A stretch of DNA of 64,000 nt from Ilumatobacter coccineus YM16-304. Its GTDB lineage: Bacteria; Actinomycetota; Acidimicrobiia; Acidimicrobiales; Ilumatobacteraceae. How positions within the stretch are numbered: position 1 is the stretch's first letter; each line of letters begins with the position of its first letter. The position numbers and the translations under genes are program-made. The notes below the pieces were generated by a model. That model was not told the origin of the DNA, did not search any database, and was given only the letters and a program-made list of their open reading frames with translations. The stretch is taken from NCBI RefSeq assembly GCF_000348785.1, contig NC_020520.1:682001-746000 (forward strand), read 5' to 3'. Of the stretch, positions 52,317 through 60,657 are shown piece after piece.

Positions 52317-53843
52317 GTGAGCGAGAACATCGGCCAGCTACTGACGAGGCGAGCACATCGCGATCCGTCACTCGAAGCGATCTTCGAACCGGCCACGGGC
52401 CGCCGCTTCGACTACACCGAACTGAACCGGCGTTCCGACCAGGTCGCCAACGCGCTCGTCGAGTCCGGCGTGCAGCGCGGCGATCGTGTCGGGCTCCTGC
52501 TGATGAACGGTGTGGAGTTCGTCGAGACGTTCTTCGCGGTCGCCAAGATCGGGGCGGTCAACGTTCCGCTCAACTGGCGTCTCGTCGGTGACGAACTCGA
52601 GTTCATCCTCAAAGACGCGGGTGCGACCGTGCTCGTGTTCGACAGCGAGTTCGCCGAGGTCTGCGCCGACCTGAGGGGGCGTGGCGACAAGACCGACGTG
52701 GCGACCTGGATCCAGCACGGCGGCGACGCGGCCGACGGCGTGATCGACTACGACGCATGGATGTCGGCGGCGAGCGCCGACCCGGCCAGCGCCGAGACCG
52801 ACGGCGACGACCTGTGCTTCATCATGTACACGTCGGGCACCACGGGGCTGCCGAAGGGCGTGATGCACACGCACGACACGGTGCTGTGGGCCAACCTGAC
52901 CATGGCGACCACCAACGACTTCCGTCAGGGCGACGTGTTCCTCAACGCACTTCCGCTGTTCCACGTCGGTGCCCTCGCCCCCGTGCTGGGCGTGGTGTTC
53001 AACGGAGCGTCGCTGGTGCTGTTGCGCGCGTTCGATCCAGCACAGTCGTGGGACCTCATCAAGAGCGAGAAGGTCACGATCACGCTCATGGTGCCGGCCA
53101 TGCTCCAGTTCATGCTGGCGGTGTTCGATTCCGAAGCGCACGATGCGACCACGTTGCGCTGGGTGATGAGCGGTGCCGCGCCGGTGCCCGTGAACCTGAT
53201 CAATGCGTACACCGATCTCGGCATCGAGATCCACCAGGTGTACGGACTCACCGAGACCTGCGGCCCGGCGTGTGTGATCTCGGCGGCCGACGCGCCCACG
53301 CACATCGGCTCGACCGGTCGGTCGTTCTTCTTCACCGAGGTGCGCGTCGTCCGCGACGACGGCACCGACTGCGATCCGGGTGAGGCAGGGGAGGTGCTGG
53401 TGAAGGGCGGCCACATCATGACCGGGTACTGGAACCGCCCCGACGCCACCGCCGACACGCTGATCGACGGCTGGTTGCACACCGGTGACGTCGCCACGAT
53501 GGACGCCGACGGCTTCGTCACCATCGTCGACCGCATCAAAGACATGCTCATCTCGGGTGGGGAGAACGTGTACCCGGCCGAGATCGAGAACGTGCTGCTC
53601 GGTCACGACAAGATCGCCGACGCCGCCATCATCGGCATGCCGTCCGACAAGTGGGGCGAGTCACCGCTCGCGGTGATCGTCCGCTCCGACGAGAGCCTCA
53701 CCGCCGACGAGGTGATGGAGTACACCGCCGGCAAGTTGGCCCCGTTCAAGGCGGTGAAGGGTGTCGAGTTCGTCGACGTCATCCCCCGCAACCCCACCGG
53801 CAAGGTCCTCAAACGAGAACTCCGCGACACCTACGTCTCCTGA
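52317..53843 (+). CDS. AMP-dependent acyl-CoA synthetase
   Basis: A 508-residue adenylate-forming ligase. Motifs: P-loop YTSGTTGLPKG at 171-181, A5 YGLTETCG, A7/A8 WLHTGDVATMDADGFVTIVDRIKDMLISGGENVYPAEIE, and the C-terminal catalytic Lys in NPTGKVLKREL. Activates a fatty or other carboxylic acid to acyl-CoA. Start GTG 52317 follows an ACAGGGG site. Divergent from the PEP-utiliser gene. Followed directly by a tandem hairpin repeat. Confidence 0.96.
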   Translation: MSENIGQLLTRRAHRDPSLEAIFEPATGRRFDYTELNRRSDQVANALVESGVQRGDRVGLLLMNGVEFVETFFAVAKIGAVNVPLNWRLVGDELEFILKDAGATVLVFDSEFAEVCADLRGRGDKTDVATWIQHGGDAADGVIDYDAWMSAASADPASAETDGDDLCFIMYTSGTTGLPKGVMHTHDTVLWANLTMATTNDFRQGDVFLNALPLFHVGALAPVLGVVFNGASLVLLRAFDPAQSWDLIKSEKVTITLMVPAMLQFMLAVFDSEAHDATTLRWVMSGAAPVPVNLINAYTDLGIEIHQVYGLTETCGPACVISAADAPTHIGSTGRSFFFTEVRVVRDDGTDCDPGEAGEVLVKGGHIMTGYWNRPDATADTLIDGWLHTGDVATMDADGFVTIVDRIKDMLISGGENVYPAEIENVLLGHDKIADAAIIGMPSDKWGESPLAVIVRSDESLTADEVMEYTAGKLAPFKAVKGVEFVDVIPRNPTGKVLKRELRDTYVS

Positions 53844-53876
53844 CCCCATCCGACACCCCACCCACCCGCCCAACCC

Positions 53877-54138
53877 GGTTTTGCTCCTGGATTCCGTCAT
53901 CCGTGACGGATCTGCGGGGTAGAACCCAGTCGACGCCCGACCTTCTCGGTTTTGCCCCTGGGATCGGTCATCCGTGACGGATCTGCGGGGGCAAAACCCA
54001 GTCGAGGTCTGGCCGTCTCGGTTTTGCTCCTGTGATCGGTCATCGGTGACGGATCTGCGGGGTAGAACCCAGTCGAGGCCCGGCCGTCTCGGTTTTGCCC
54101 CTGGATTCCGTCATCGGTGACGGATCTGCGGGGGAAAC
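53877..54138. repeat. Tandem ~71-bp hairpin repeat, four units
   Basis: Units start at 53877, 53948, 54020 and 54091, the last one truncated. Each begins GGTTTTGCYCCTG, has a central dyad around CCGTCATCCGTGACGG, and ends GGGG(C/T)A(A/G)AACC, so a unit folds into a long nested hairpin. It fills the 310-base gap between the acyl-CoA synthetase and the fluoride channel genes and would stop transcription from both sides. Two more copies lie at 57973-58092. Confidence 0.88.
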
Positions 54139-54153
54139 ACTGCGGTGTGGCGG

Positions 54154-54480
54154 TCAGGGGGCGAGGGTGAGGCCGAGCCAGGCCGCCAGGACGCCGCCGA
54201 CGATGGTGACGGCGAGGTAGATGGCGGCGACGGATCGCCGGTCGCGGCGATCGACGAGTTCGCCCATGAGGGTCGAGAACGTCGACAGCGAACCCAGCAA
54301 CGCCGTGCTCGCGATGACCGCCACGGTCGGCGACGACTCGATCAGCAAGCCCGCGACGAACGCTGCGCCGACGTTGACCGCCAAGGTGCCCCGCGGCAGG
54401 TCGTCGGTGTTGAGTTCGCTCGCTCGCCAGCGCACGACGCCGCCGAGCATCGCCGCCAGGATGAAGCCGATCACGATCAT
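54154..54480 (-). CDS. crcB: Fluoride channel Fluc/CrcB (copy 2 of pair)
   Basis: A 108-residue four-span fluoride channel. Conserved features: GGVVRWRASEL, GTLAVNVGAAFVAGLL (Asn in span two) and LLGSLSTFSTLMGE (Phe box). The ATG overlaps the stop of the preceding channel gene (ATGA). Paired Fluc subunits form antiparallel heterodimers in several Gram-positive bacteria, which fits this arrangement. Confidence 0.92.
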   Translation of the reverse strand: MIVIGFILAAMLGGVVRWRASELNTDDLPRGTLAVNVGAAFVAGLLIESSPTVAVIASTALLGSLSTFSTLMGELVDRRDRRSVAAIYLAVTIVGGVLAAWLGLTLAP

Positions 54481-54881
54481 GCCGCAACTCGCTCGATGTC
54501 GCGGGCGCCGCCGACGCGACGGCCGCCGAGGAACGCGACGATGCCGACGATGATCGACACCGCGAGGTAGCCGAACCCGATCGCGACCCGCCCGTCACGA
54601 AGGAAGACGGCCACCTCGACGGCGAACGTCGCGAACGTGGTGAGTGCGCCGCAGAACCCGGTGCCGATCAGCAGCCGCAGCGGATCTCGGGTCGGATCGT
54701 CGGTGCGGTGATGCGTGTGAGCGAGGACGATGCCGAGCACGAACGAGCCGACGATGTTGACGACGAACACGGCCCATGGCCACCCGTCGGGCTCAGGCAC
54801 TGCTTCGACGACGGCCCACCGCGCACCGGCCCCTGCGGTGGCGCCAGCGGCGACCGCCATCGTGGAGCGTGCATCGATCAC
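54477..54881 (-). CDS. crcB: Fluoride channel Fluc/CrcB (copy 1 of pair)
   Basis: A ~134-residue channel with AGAGARWAVVEAV, FVVNIVGSFVLGIVLA and IGTGFCGALTTFATFAVEV. GTG 54881 is used; ATG 54860 (MAVAAGATAG) would give a more usual N-terminus. It lies 62 bases after arsJ on the same strand, so fluoride and arsenic resistance may be cotranscribed. No convincing fluoride riboswitch is visible upstream. Confidence 0.92.
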   Translation of the reverse strand: MIDARSTMAVAAGATAGAGARWAVVEAVPEPDGWPWAVFVVNIVGSFVLGIVLAHTHHRTDDPTRDPLRLLIGTGFCGALTTFATFAVEVAVFLRDGRVAIGFGYLAVSIIVGIVAFLGGRRVGGARDIERVAA

Positions 54882-54943
54882 CCGGTCAGCCTGCCAGGCC
54901 CGGCCGCTGACTCCGGTGTTTCTCGATGGGATCGCCGGGGCCG

Positions 54944-56170
54944 TCAGGCGTTGATTGCGACCGGAGCGGGGCGCTCGATCGCCGGAAGCCGAAGCGTGAG
55001 CAACCACGTGATCGCGACGAACGCAGCGGCACCCCAGAGGGCCACAGCGAGTCCGCCCCACAGGTAGAGCAAGCCGGACAGCAGCGTTCCGACGAGTCGT
55101 CCGGCAGCGTTGGCCGAGTAGTAGAAACCGACGTCGACCGAGACGTCGTCGTCGTCCGAGTACGCCAGGATCAGGTAGGAGTGCAACGACGAGTTGAGCG
55201 CGAACGCCACGCCGAACACGAACAGTCCGCCGACCACCACGGCGGTCACCCCGATGTCGAACGCCACCAGTGTCGCCAGTGCCGCCGACACGACGCCGAG
55301 CGCCAACGCCCACACGCGAGCGGCGGCGACTTCGTCGAGGTGGGCACCGCTGCCGCGTCGAAGCCACCGAGGTGCCGACGACTGCACGATGCCGTAGCCC
55401 ACGGTCCAGGCGGCGAGGAATCCGCCGACGCCGTAGAACGACCAGCCGAGTTCCTCGTCGAGGAACACCGGGAGTGCGACCACGAACCAGATGTCACGCG
55501 AGGCGAAGAGGAAGAACCGCGCCACGGCGAGCCGGTTGATCGCCGTCGACTTCGACAGGATCGAACGCAACGGCGGCTTCTTCTTCGACTTGCCGATGTC
55601 TTCGTTGAGGAGCAGTGCGACGGCTGCCAGCGACACGGCGACGAAGGCGGCCATCGACCACAGTGCGGTGTCGTAGCCGAGCCATGCGAGCAGCGCGGCA
55701 CCGACGAAGAAGCCGATGCCCTTCAGCGCGTTCTTCGAACCCGTGAGGACCGCCACCATCTTGAACAGCGCGCCGTCGCCGTCGCCGGCGATGAACTTCA
55801 CGGCGCTCTTCGAACTCATCTTCGTGAGGTCCTTCGCCACCCCGGACAGCGCTTGGGCACCCATCACGTACGTGACCGACAGCCATTCGGCCCACTCCGC
55901 CTGCTGGAACGTGAGCGCACCGAGCGCCACGATCTGCAGCGACAGCCCGGCGACCAGCGTCCGGCTCAACCCGGTTCGGGCCCCGACCCACCCGCCGATC
56001 AGGTTGGTGACGATGCCCATGAACTCGTAGGCGAGGAACAGGAACGCGATGGCGACGGGCGAGTAGCCGAGGTCGTTGAAGTGCAGGAGGACGAGGACCC
56101 GCAGCGCGCCGTCGGTGAGCGTGTACGCCCAGTATCCGGCGGTGACCAGGATGTAGTTGCGGAGTTGCAT
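54944..56170 (-). CDS. arsJ: ArsJ-type organoarsenical efflux MFS permease
   Basis: A 408-residue, 10-12-span MFS protein beginning MQLRNYILVTAGYWAYTLTDGALRVLVLLHF, and containing GGWVGARTGLSRTLVAGL and SGVAKDLTKMSSKSAVK, the pattern of ArsJ. ArsJ exports 1-arseno-3-phosphoglycerate, the unstable product made by a dedicated GAPDH, and thereby removes arsenate. The GAPDH gene ends 12 bases upstream, which makes the assignment strong. Confidence 0.9.
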   Translation of the reverse strand: MQLRNYILVTAGYWAYTLTDGALRVLVLLHFNDLGYSPVAIAFLFLAYEFMGIVTNLIGGWVGARTGLSRTLVAGLSLQIVALGALTFQQAEWAEWLSVTYVMGAQALSGVAKDLTKMSSKSAVKFIAGDGDGALFKMVAVLTGSKNALKGIGFFVGAALLAWLGYDTALWSMAAFVAVSLAAVALLLNEDIGKSKKKPPLRSILSKSTAINRLAVARFFLFASRDIWFVVALPVFLDEELGWSFYGVGGFLAAWTVGYGIVQSSAPRWLRRGSGAHLDEVAAARVWALALGVVSAALATLVAFDIGVTAVVVGGLFVFGVAFALNSSLHSYLILAYSDDDDVSVDVGFYYSANAAGRLVGTLLSGLLYLWGGLAVALWGAAAFVAITWLLTLRLPAIERPAPVAINA

Positions 56171-56182
56171 GAGGCGGCCGAC

Positions 56183-57193
56183 TCAGAGCGCGTCGGCGAC
56201 CTTGGCCGCGAGGTCGGCCATGCGGAAGGCGTAGCCGTACTCGTTGTCGTACCAGACGAGCACTTTGACCATCCGGTCGTCGATCACCATCGTCGAGGGG
56301 CCGTCGACGATGCCCGAGCGCGTGTCGTTGGTGTAGTCGGCCGACACCAGCGGTCGGCTCTCGTAGCCGAGGATGCCGGCGAGTTCACCGTTGGCAGCCG
56401 CTTCGAAGAGGGCGTTGACCTCGTCGACCGTGACGTCGCGTTGCATCGTGAAGACGGCATCGGTGAGCGATGCGTTGAGCAGCGGGACGCGCACCGCAGC
56501 GCCGTTCAGCTTGCCGGTGAGTTCGGGGTAGATCATCGTGATCGCGGTCGCCGAACCGGTCGTGGTCGGGATGAGCGAGTTGAGCGCCGAGCGCGCCCGG
56601 CGAAGGTCCTTGTGCGGTGCGTCGACGATCACCTGTGTGTTGGTGACGTCGTGGATCGTCGTGATCGCACCGCGCTCGATGCCGATCTGCTCGTGCAGCA
56701 CCTTCACCACCGGAGCGAGGCAGTTCGTCGTGCACGAGGCGGCGGTCACGACGTGGTGAATGGCCGGGTCGTACAGGTCGTCGTTGCAACCCATCACGAT
56801 GTTGAGCACGCCGTCGCTCTTCACCGGTGCGGCCACGATCACCTTGCGAACGCCACGGTCGAAGTAGGGCTCGAGCTTCTCGGTGGTCTTGAAGGCACCG
56901 GTGCATTCGAGGACGATGTCGACGTCTGAGGCGTTCCACGGGACGTCGCCGGGTGCGTCGTGCGAGGAGTACGCGACCTCGTGTCCGTCGATCGTGATGG
57001 TGTCGTCGGTCGAGGAGATGTCGCCGCCGAAGCGTCCGTGCACGGTGTCGAAGTCGAGGAGGTGCGCGGCGACCGAGGCATCACCGGAGAGTTCGTTGAC
57101 GTGGACGAGTTCGAGGTCGTCGTACTGGCGCAGGCCGCGCACGACGAGTCGTCCGATGCGCCCGAAACCGTTGATGCCGATGCGTGTGGTCAT
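56183..57193 (-). CDS. gap: ArsJ-associated glyceraldehyde-3-phosphate dehydrogenase
   Basis: A 336-residue type I GAPDH. NAD site [10 protein letters not shown] at 6-15, catalytic Cys154 in [11 protein letters not shown], and the VVSWYDNE-type [18 protein letters not shown]. Its position between the arsenate regulator/reductase and arsJ indicates use with arsenate in place of phosphate to form 1-arseno-3-phosphoglycerate. The ATG overlaps the ArsR-ArsC stop (ATGA). A separate housekeeping copy is presumed elsewhere. Confidence 0.95.
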   Translation of the reverse strand: MTTRIGINGFGRIGRLVVRGLRQYDDLELVHVNELSGDASVAAHLLDFDTVHGRFGGDISSTDDTITIDGHEVAYSSHDAPGDVPWNASDVDIVLECTGAFKTTEKLEPYFDRGVRKVIVAAPVKSDGVLNIVMGCNDDLYDPAIHHVVTAASCTTNCLAPVVKVLHEQIGIERGAITTIHDVTNTQVIVDAPHKDLRRARSALNSLIPTTTGSATAITMIYPELTGKLNGAAVRVPLLNASLTDAVFTMQRDVTVDEVNALFEAAANGELAGILGYESRPLVSADYTNDTRSGIVDGPSTMVIDDRMVKVLVWYDNEYGYAFRMADLAAKVADAL

Positions 57194-57879
57194 GTCGTTG
57201 AGGTTCCTTGTGAGATGAGGTGGGTGATGCGGGTGTCGATGTCGTCGGCCGCGCGATTGAAGGCGGTCGCCGAGTCGTGCTCGACGGGGTCGTCGATCGA
57301 CCAGTGCAGCCAGTCATCGCTCGGGTTGAGCTCTTCGTGTGCGCGGTCGCAGACGGTGATGACGAGTCGTTCGGCGAGTGGCTGTTCGAGCTCGGCCGGG
57401 TCGGCTCGGGTGGGCACCGCCGAGGTGAGGTCGAGGCCGCGTCGTTTGGCGGCCTGGATCGCGCGCGGGTGGACGCGTGCGGCCGGCTCGGTTCCGGCCG
57501 AGCTGGCCGGCGCGTGCGGGACCCGGTCGTTCCACATGGCGGCAGCGAGTTGGGACCGAGCGGAGTTGTGGGTGCACACGAACAGCACCGAGCGTCCGTC
57601 GAGGTCGATGCGCGAGGGGCCTCCGACCGGAAGCGGTCCGGCGAGACGGACGTAGCGGCGTCGCCGGTCGCCCCGCGAGATGAAGCGTTCGATCAGGCCG
57701 GCCTCTTCGAGCACGTCGAGGTGGTGAGCGAGCAGGTTGGCCGGAACGTCGAAGTGCGCCGCGAGTTCGCCGGGGGAGCGGTCGCTGACCGAGAGCTCGT
57801 CGACGATGGCCAACCGGGTCGGGTCGCCGAGCGCGGCGTGGACCTCGGCTCGGCGGATCAGGTCGTCGTTGGTCTTCAT
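57190..57879 (-). CDS. arsR-arsC: ArsR-ArsC fusion: repressor and thioredoxin-type arsenate reductase
   Basis: A 229-residue fusion. Residues 1-82 form an ArsR winged helix ([48 protein letters not shown]). The usual metal-sensing ELCVCD is here ELSVSD, with both cysteines replaced by serines. Residues 94-229 are a low-molecular-weight phosphatase-like ArsC with the CX5R loop CTHNSAR at 102-108 and TVCDRAHEE near the C-terminus. The frame also allows a TTG at 57882; ATG 57879 is preferred. It heads the ars operon behind a dyad operator. Confidence 0.93.
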   Translation of the reverse strand: MKTNDDLIRRAEVHAALGDPTRLAIVDELSVSDRSPGELAAHFDVPANLLAHHLDVLEEAGLIERFISRGDRRRRYVRLAGPLPVGGPSRIDLDGRSVLFVCTHNSARSQLAAAMWNDRVPHAPASSAGTEPAARVHPRAIQAAKRRGLDLTSAVPTRADPAELEQPLAERLVITVCDRAHEELNPSDDWLHWSIDDPVEHDSATAFNRAADDIDTRITHLISQGTSTT

Positions 57880-57884
57880 CAACC

Positions 57885-57931
57885 TTCACTCAATCACTCA
57901 ATGGATGTTGAATCAACTGTGACTGAGTGAA
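57885..57931. promoter_or_regulatory. Candidate ArsR operator
   Basis: TTCACTCAATCA (57885-57896) and its near-complement TGACTGAGTGAA (57920-57931; 11 of 12 bases match) flank an AT-rich spacer immediately upstream of the ArsR-ArsC start. ArsR-family repressors typically bind imperfect 12-2-12-type dyads in this position. Confidence 0.6.
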
Positions 57932-57972
57932 TTCGCCATGAACGATCGTCGCTGCGCCGCCTCGACATCTCC

Positions 57973-58092
57973 GCTTTGCCCCTCAGATCCGTCACCCGTG
58001 ACGTTCTCGAGGGGTAAAACCTGGTGCGGGTCGTGGCCGTTCGGTTTTGCTCCTGGGATGCGTCAGATGTGACGGATCTGAGGGGCAAAACC
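57973..58092. repeat. Two more units of the ~71-bp hairpin repeat
   Basis: Units at about 57973-58021 and 58043-58092 with the same GGTTTTGC ... GGGGYAAAACC ends and central GTGACG dyad as the array at 53877. Together the two arrays bracket the crcB-ars block. The second unit ends six bases before the Lrp-type gene stop. Confidence 0.85.
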
Positions 58093-58097
58093 GGGGG

Positions 58098-58562
58098 TCA
58101 GGGGGTGAGGTAGTCGAGGGGGAGTTCGGTGGTGCGCTTGAGTTCTTCCATGGCGAAGATCGAGCGGACGTCGTAGAGATCGATCGCTGCGATGAGGCGT
58201 TTGTAGAAGTGGTCGTAGGCCTCGATGCTCGGCACGAGCACCTTGAGGGTGTAGTCGATGTCTCCGCTGGTGCGGTACGCCTCGACGATCTCCGGGAACA
58301 GTGCGATCGCGTCTCGGAACCGTTCGAGCCACTCGGGGCTGTGGTCGTTGGTGCGGATGTTGACGAGCGCGGTGACGCCGAGGTTGACCGACGACGGGTT
58401 GATCAGCGCGACGCGGCGCTCGATCGTGCCGTCGTCCTCGAGGGCCTTGACGCGTCGCCAACAGGGCGTCGACGTGAGCCCGACCTGCTCGCCGAGTTCG
58501 CGGGCCGTCAGCGAGCCATCGATCTGCAGTAAACGCACAATTTCCCGATCAACTTCGTCCAC
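58098..58562 (-). CDS. Lrp/AsnC family transcriptional regulator
   Basis: A 154-residue regulator: N-terminal helix-turn-helix (DREIVRLLQIDGSLTARELGEQVGLTSTPCWRRVKALEDDGTIE), then the RAM ligand-binding domain (VTALVNIRTNDH, EIVEAYRTSGDIDYTLKVLVPSIEAYDHF). Responds to an amino acid or similar metabolite. GTG 58562 is the start; it is divergent from the DUF6356 gene, which may be controlled by it. Confidence 0.93.
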   Translation of the reverse strand: MDEVDREIVRLLQIDGSLTARELGEQVGLTSTPCWRRVKALEDDGTIERRVALINPSSVNLGVTALVNIRTNDHSPEWLERFRDAIALFPEIVEAYRTSGDIDYTLKVLVPSIEAYDHFYKRLIAAIDLYDVRSIFAMEELKRTTELPLDYLTP

Positions 58563-58677
58563 AATCGAAGAATAGTGCGCATCGGGCGAGAAAGGAGCGA
58601 CAGCATTGCTCGAATCGACTCAATCCACGCGAACAACGCAAAGCACGCCCAGGCTGTTTCTCGTACCGTGGTCACCC

Positions 58678-58929
58678 ATGGAGATGCGCAAAGCCTTCAC
58701 CGAACACCCCGCATCGGTCGGCGAGACCTACGGCGAGCACATGCGTGTGTCGCTCGGGTTCGCTCGCAACCTCGCCGTTGCCGCAGGTGCTGCGCTCGTG
58801 CACGCCGTGGTGCCGTCGATGTGTACGAAGTCGGCGTCGACGCGCATCCGCGCGATGCACGACACGATCTCGACCGGCGCCCGTGGTGCCGCGCACGCCG
58901 CCGAGCAGGTGCACTCGACCGCCGCCTGA
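58678..58929 (+). CDS. DUF6356 family protein
   Basis: An 83-residue protein beginning MEMRKAFTEHPASVGETYGEHMRVSLGFARNLAVAAGAALVHAVVPSMCTKSAS. This pattern, a HP-x-SVGE-x-Y-x-EH start, then a hydrophobic helix with HA-x-x-P, is the DUF6356 family of small membrane-associated proteins of unknown function. ATG 58678 or 58684 are both possible; the 24 upstream codons of the longer frame are not supported. Confidence 0.78.
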   Translation: MEMRKAFTEHPASVGETYGEHMRVSLGFARNLAVAAGAALVHAVVPSMCTKSASTRIRAMHDTISTGARGAAHAAEQVHSTAA

Positions 58930-58966
58930 ACCGTCGGCGCTGTTCCGACTCGCCGGGTCGCCCGGC

Positions 58967-59674
58967 TCACGTCGCCGACGGTGCGTGCTGGAGTGCCCAT
59001 GCGAACATCGCGATCCCGCTGGCGACGCCGGCATTGACGCTGCGCGTGCTTCCGTACTGGGTGATCGCGTAGGTCGCCGCGGCCACGTCGAACACATCGC
59101 TCGACAGCCCGGGTCCCTCCTGGCCGAACACCAGGACGCAGTGTTCGGGAAGCACACTCGACTCGAGTGGCAGCGATCCGTCGACGTTGTCGATCGCGAT
59201 GATCGCCAGTTCGGCCTCGGTGCACCACGCGGCGAACGATTCGACGTTCGGGTGATGGTGGAGGTGGAGGTACCGGTGGGTGGACATCGCGCCGCGTCGA
59301 TCCCATCGGTGTGGTCCGATCACGTGGACGCCCGCCGCGTTGAACGCGTTGGCGTTGCGGATCACCGTGCCGATGTTGAAGTCGTGTTCCCAGTTCTCGA
59401 TCGCGATGTGGAGCGCGTTGCGCGACGTGTCGAGGTCGGCGACGATCGCGTCGACCGACCAGTACCGATATCGGTCGAGGACGTTGCGTCGGTCGCCGTG
59501 CTCGAGCAGTTCGGGGTCGAGTCGCTCGTCGTCGGGCCATGGCGTCGGGTGCGGCCCGACACCGACCTCCGCAGCGACACTTGGCTCGGATGAGCGGCTG
59601 GCTCCGGCCGAGCCGTTGGCCCTGGTCGTGGCGCCGGCTCCGGTCTCAGAGCGCTCGGGCGGCTGGGACGACAT
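58967..59674 (-). CDS. TrmH/SpoU family RNA methyltransferase
   Basis: A ~235-residue 2'-O-methyltransferase of rRNA or tRNA with the SPOUT knot: motif 1 near NIGTVIRNANAFNAAGVHVIGP, motif 2 VLVFGQEGPGLS and motif 3 STRSVNAGVASGIAMFAW. The N-terminal ~60 residues are low-complexity. Start ATG 59674 overlaps the end of the upstream LLM gene by 29 bases. The family usually methylates ribose in tRNA position 18 or 34 or in 23S rRNA. Confidence 0.9.
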   Translation of the reverse strand: MSSQPPERSETGAGATTRANGSAGASRSSEPSVAAEVGVGPHPTPWPDDERLDPELLEHGDRRNVLDRYRYWSVDAIVADLDTSRNALHIAIENWEHDFNIGTVIRNANAFNAAGVHVIGPHRWDRRGAMSTHRYLHLHHHPNVESFAAWCTEAELAIIAIDNVDGSLPLESSVLPEHCVLVFGQEGPGLSSDVFDVAAATYAITQYGSTRSVNAGVASGIAMFAWALQHAPSAT

Positions 59675-60602
59675 CGTCGAGATAGGCATCGAGTGCATCA
59701 CCGTCGACCGGCAACCGAAGGGCGATGTTGACCATGTCGGCACCGGCCTCGCGGTACGCCGCGATCTGTTCGATCGCCTGATCGGCGGTGCCCGTGAGCG
59801 CCCCTTCGGTGACGCGTTCGGCCTGCTCGGGACCCCACTGGTCGAGGATCTTCTGGCGCTCGGCGGCAGCGGCCGCTTCGTCGGCCCCGATGTGGAACGC
59901 CAGGTTGACCGAGCGTTGGAGCGTCGCCGGGTCGCGATCGACGGCTTCACACGCGGCGTCGAGGCGGTCGTTGAGTCGGCGGAACTCGGCCGGTCCGACG
60001 TAGGGCACGTTCCAACCCGTACAGAAGCGTGCGGCGGTTTCGGGGGTGCGCTTCGGGCCGCGCCCACCGGTCCAGAGCGGGATCGACCCGTCGTACGGGC
60101 CGGGCACACACGTGACGTCGTCGACGCGGAAATGCTCGCCGGTCACGGTGGTGCGTTCGTCCGCCGACAGCATGCCGCTGATGATCTCGAGCCCTTCGGT
60201 CAGCATGTCGAAACGCGTGCCGAGGTCGTCGAAGGTGAAGCCGTGGGCGACGAACTCGGGCTCGTGCCAACCGGCACCGAAACCCGGCTCGAAGCGGCCT
60301 TCGGAGATGTGATCGATCGCGACGATCGACTTCGCCAGCACCGCCGGGTTGCGGTACGGCACACAGAACACCAGGCAGCCGAGCCGTGCCTTCGACGTGA
60401 CCGACGCGAGCGCACCGAGTGTCGCCACGGCCTCGAAGTGCGGCGTGGTCCCGCCAGCGGGTGGCGCCTCGTACAGGTGATCCCAGATCGAGATCCAGTC
60501 GACGGTGTCGTCGAGCCGCTTCCACAGTGCGATGAGGTCGGCCATCGCCGCGTTCTGCTGGCCGACGTGGACGCCGAGCTGAAGTCGTTGTGGAGTGCTC
60601 AC
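59646..60602 (-). CDS. LLM class F420-dependent oxidoreductase
   Basis: A 318-residue luciferase-like enzyme: LGVHVGQQNAAMADLIALWKRLDD, DWISIWDHLYEAPP, LGCLVFCVPYRNPAVLAKSIVAIDHISEGRFEPGFGAGWHEPEF and FDMLTEGLEIISGML. The FGAGWHEPEF motif is typical of the F420-linked LLM group. Start GTG 60602. Overlaps the methyltransferase gene downstream. Confidence 0.9.
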   Translation of the reverse strand: MSTPQRLQLGVHVGQQNAAMADLIALWKRLDDTVDWISIWDHLYEAPPAGGTTPHFEAVATLGALASVTSKARLGCLVFCVPYRNPAVLAKSIVAIDHISEGRFEPGFGAGWHEPEFVAHGFTFDDLGTRFDMLTEGLEIISGMLSADERTTVTGEHFRVDDVTCVPGPYDGSIPLWTGGRGPKRTPETAARFCTGWNVPYVGPAEFRRLNDRLDAACEAVDRDPATLQRSVNLAFHIGADEAAAAAERQKILDQWGPEQAERVTEGALTGTADQAIEQIAAYREAGADMVNIALRLPVDGDALDAYLDDVVPAARAL

Positions 60603-60657
60603 GAGCTCATCATGTCAGGGAGGCGGTGGCGATCGCCTCCCGAGCAGCCGAGCCGTC

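Noticed and set aside
53877-54138. Small coding genes inside the ~71-bp hairpin repeats
   Set aside because: Short frames exist, but the units vary in length by one base and so change frame; the conserved feature is the dyad, not a protein.
54882-54950. Fluoride riboswitch upstream of crcB
   Set aside because: The minus-strand leader is short and lacks the conserved pseudoknot segments of the crcB motif as far as can be judged by eye.
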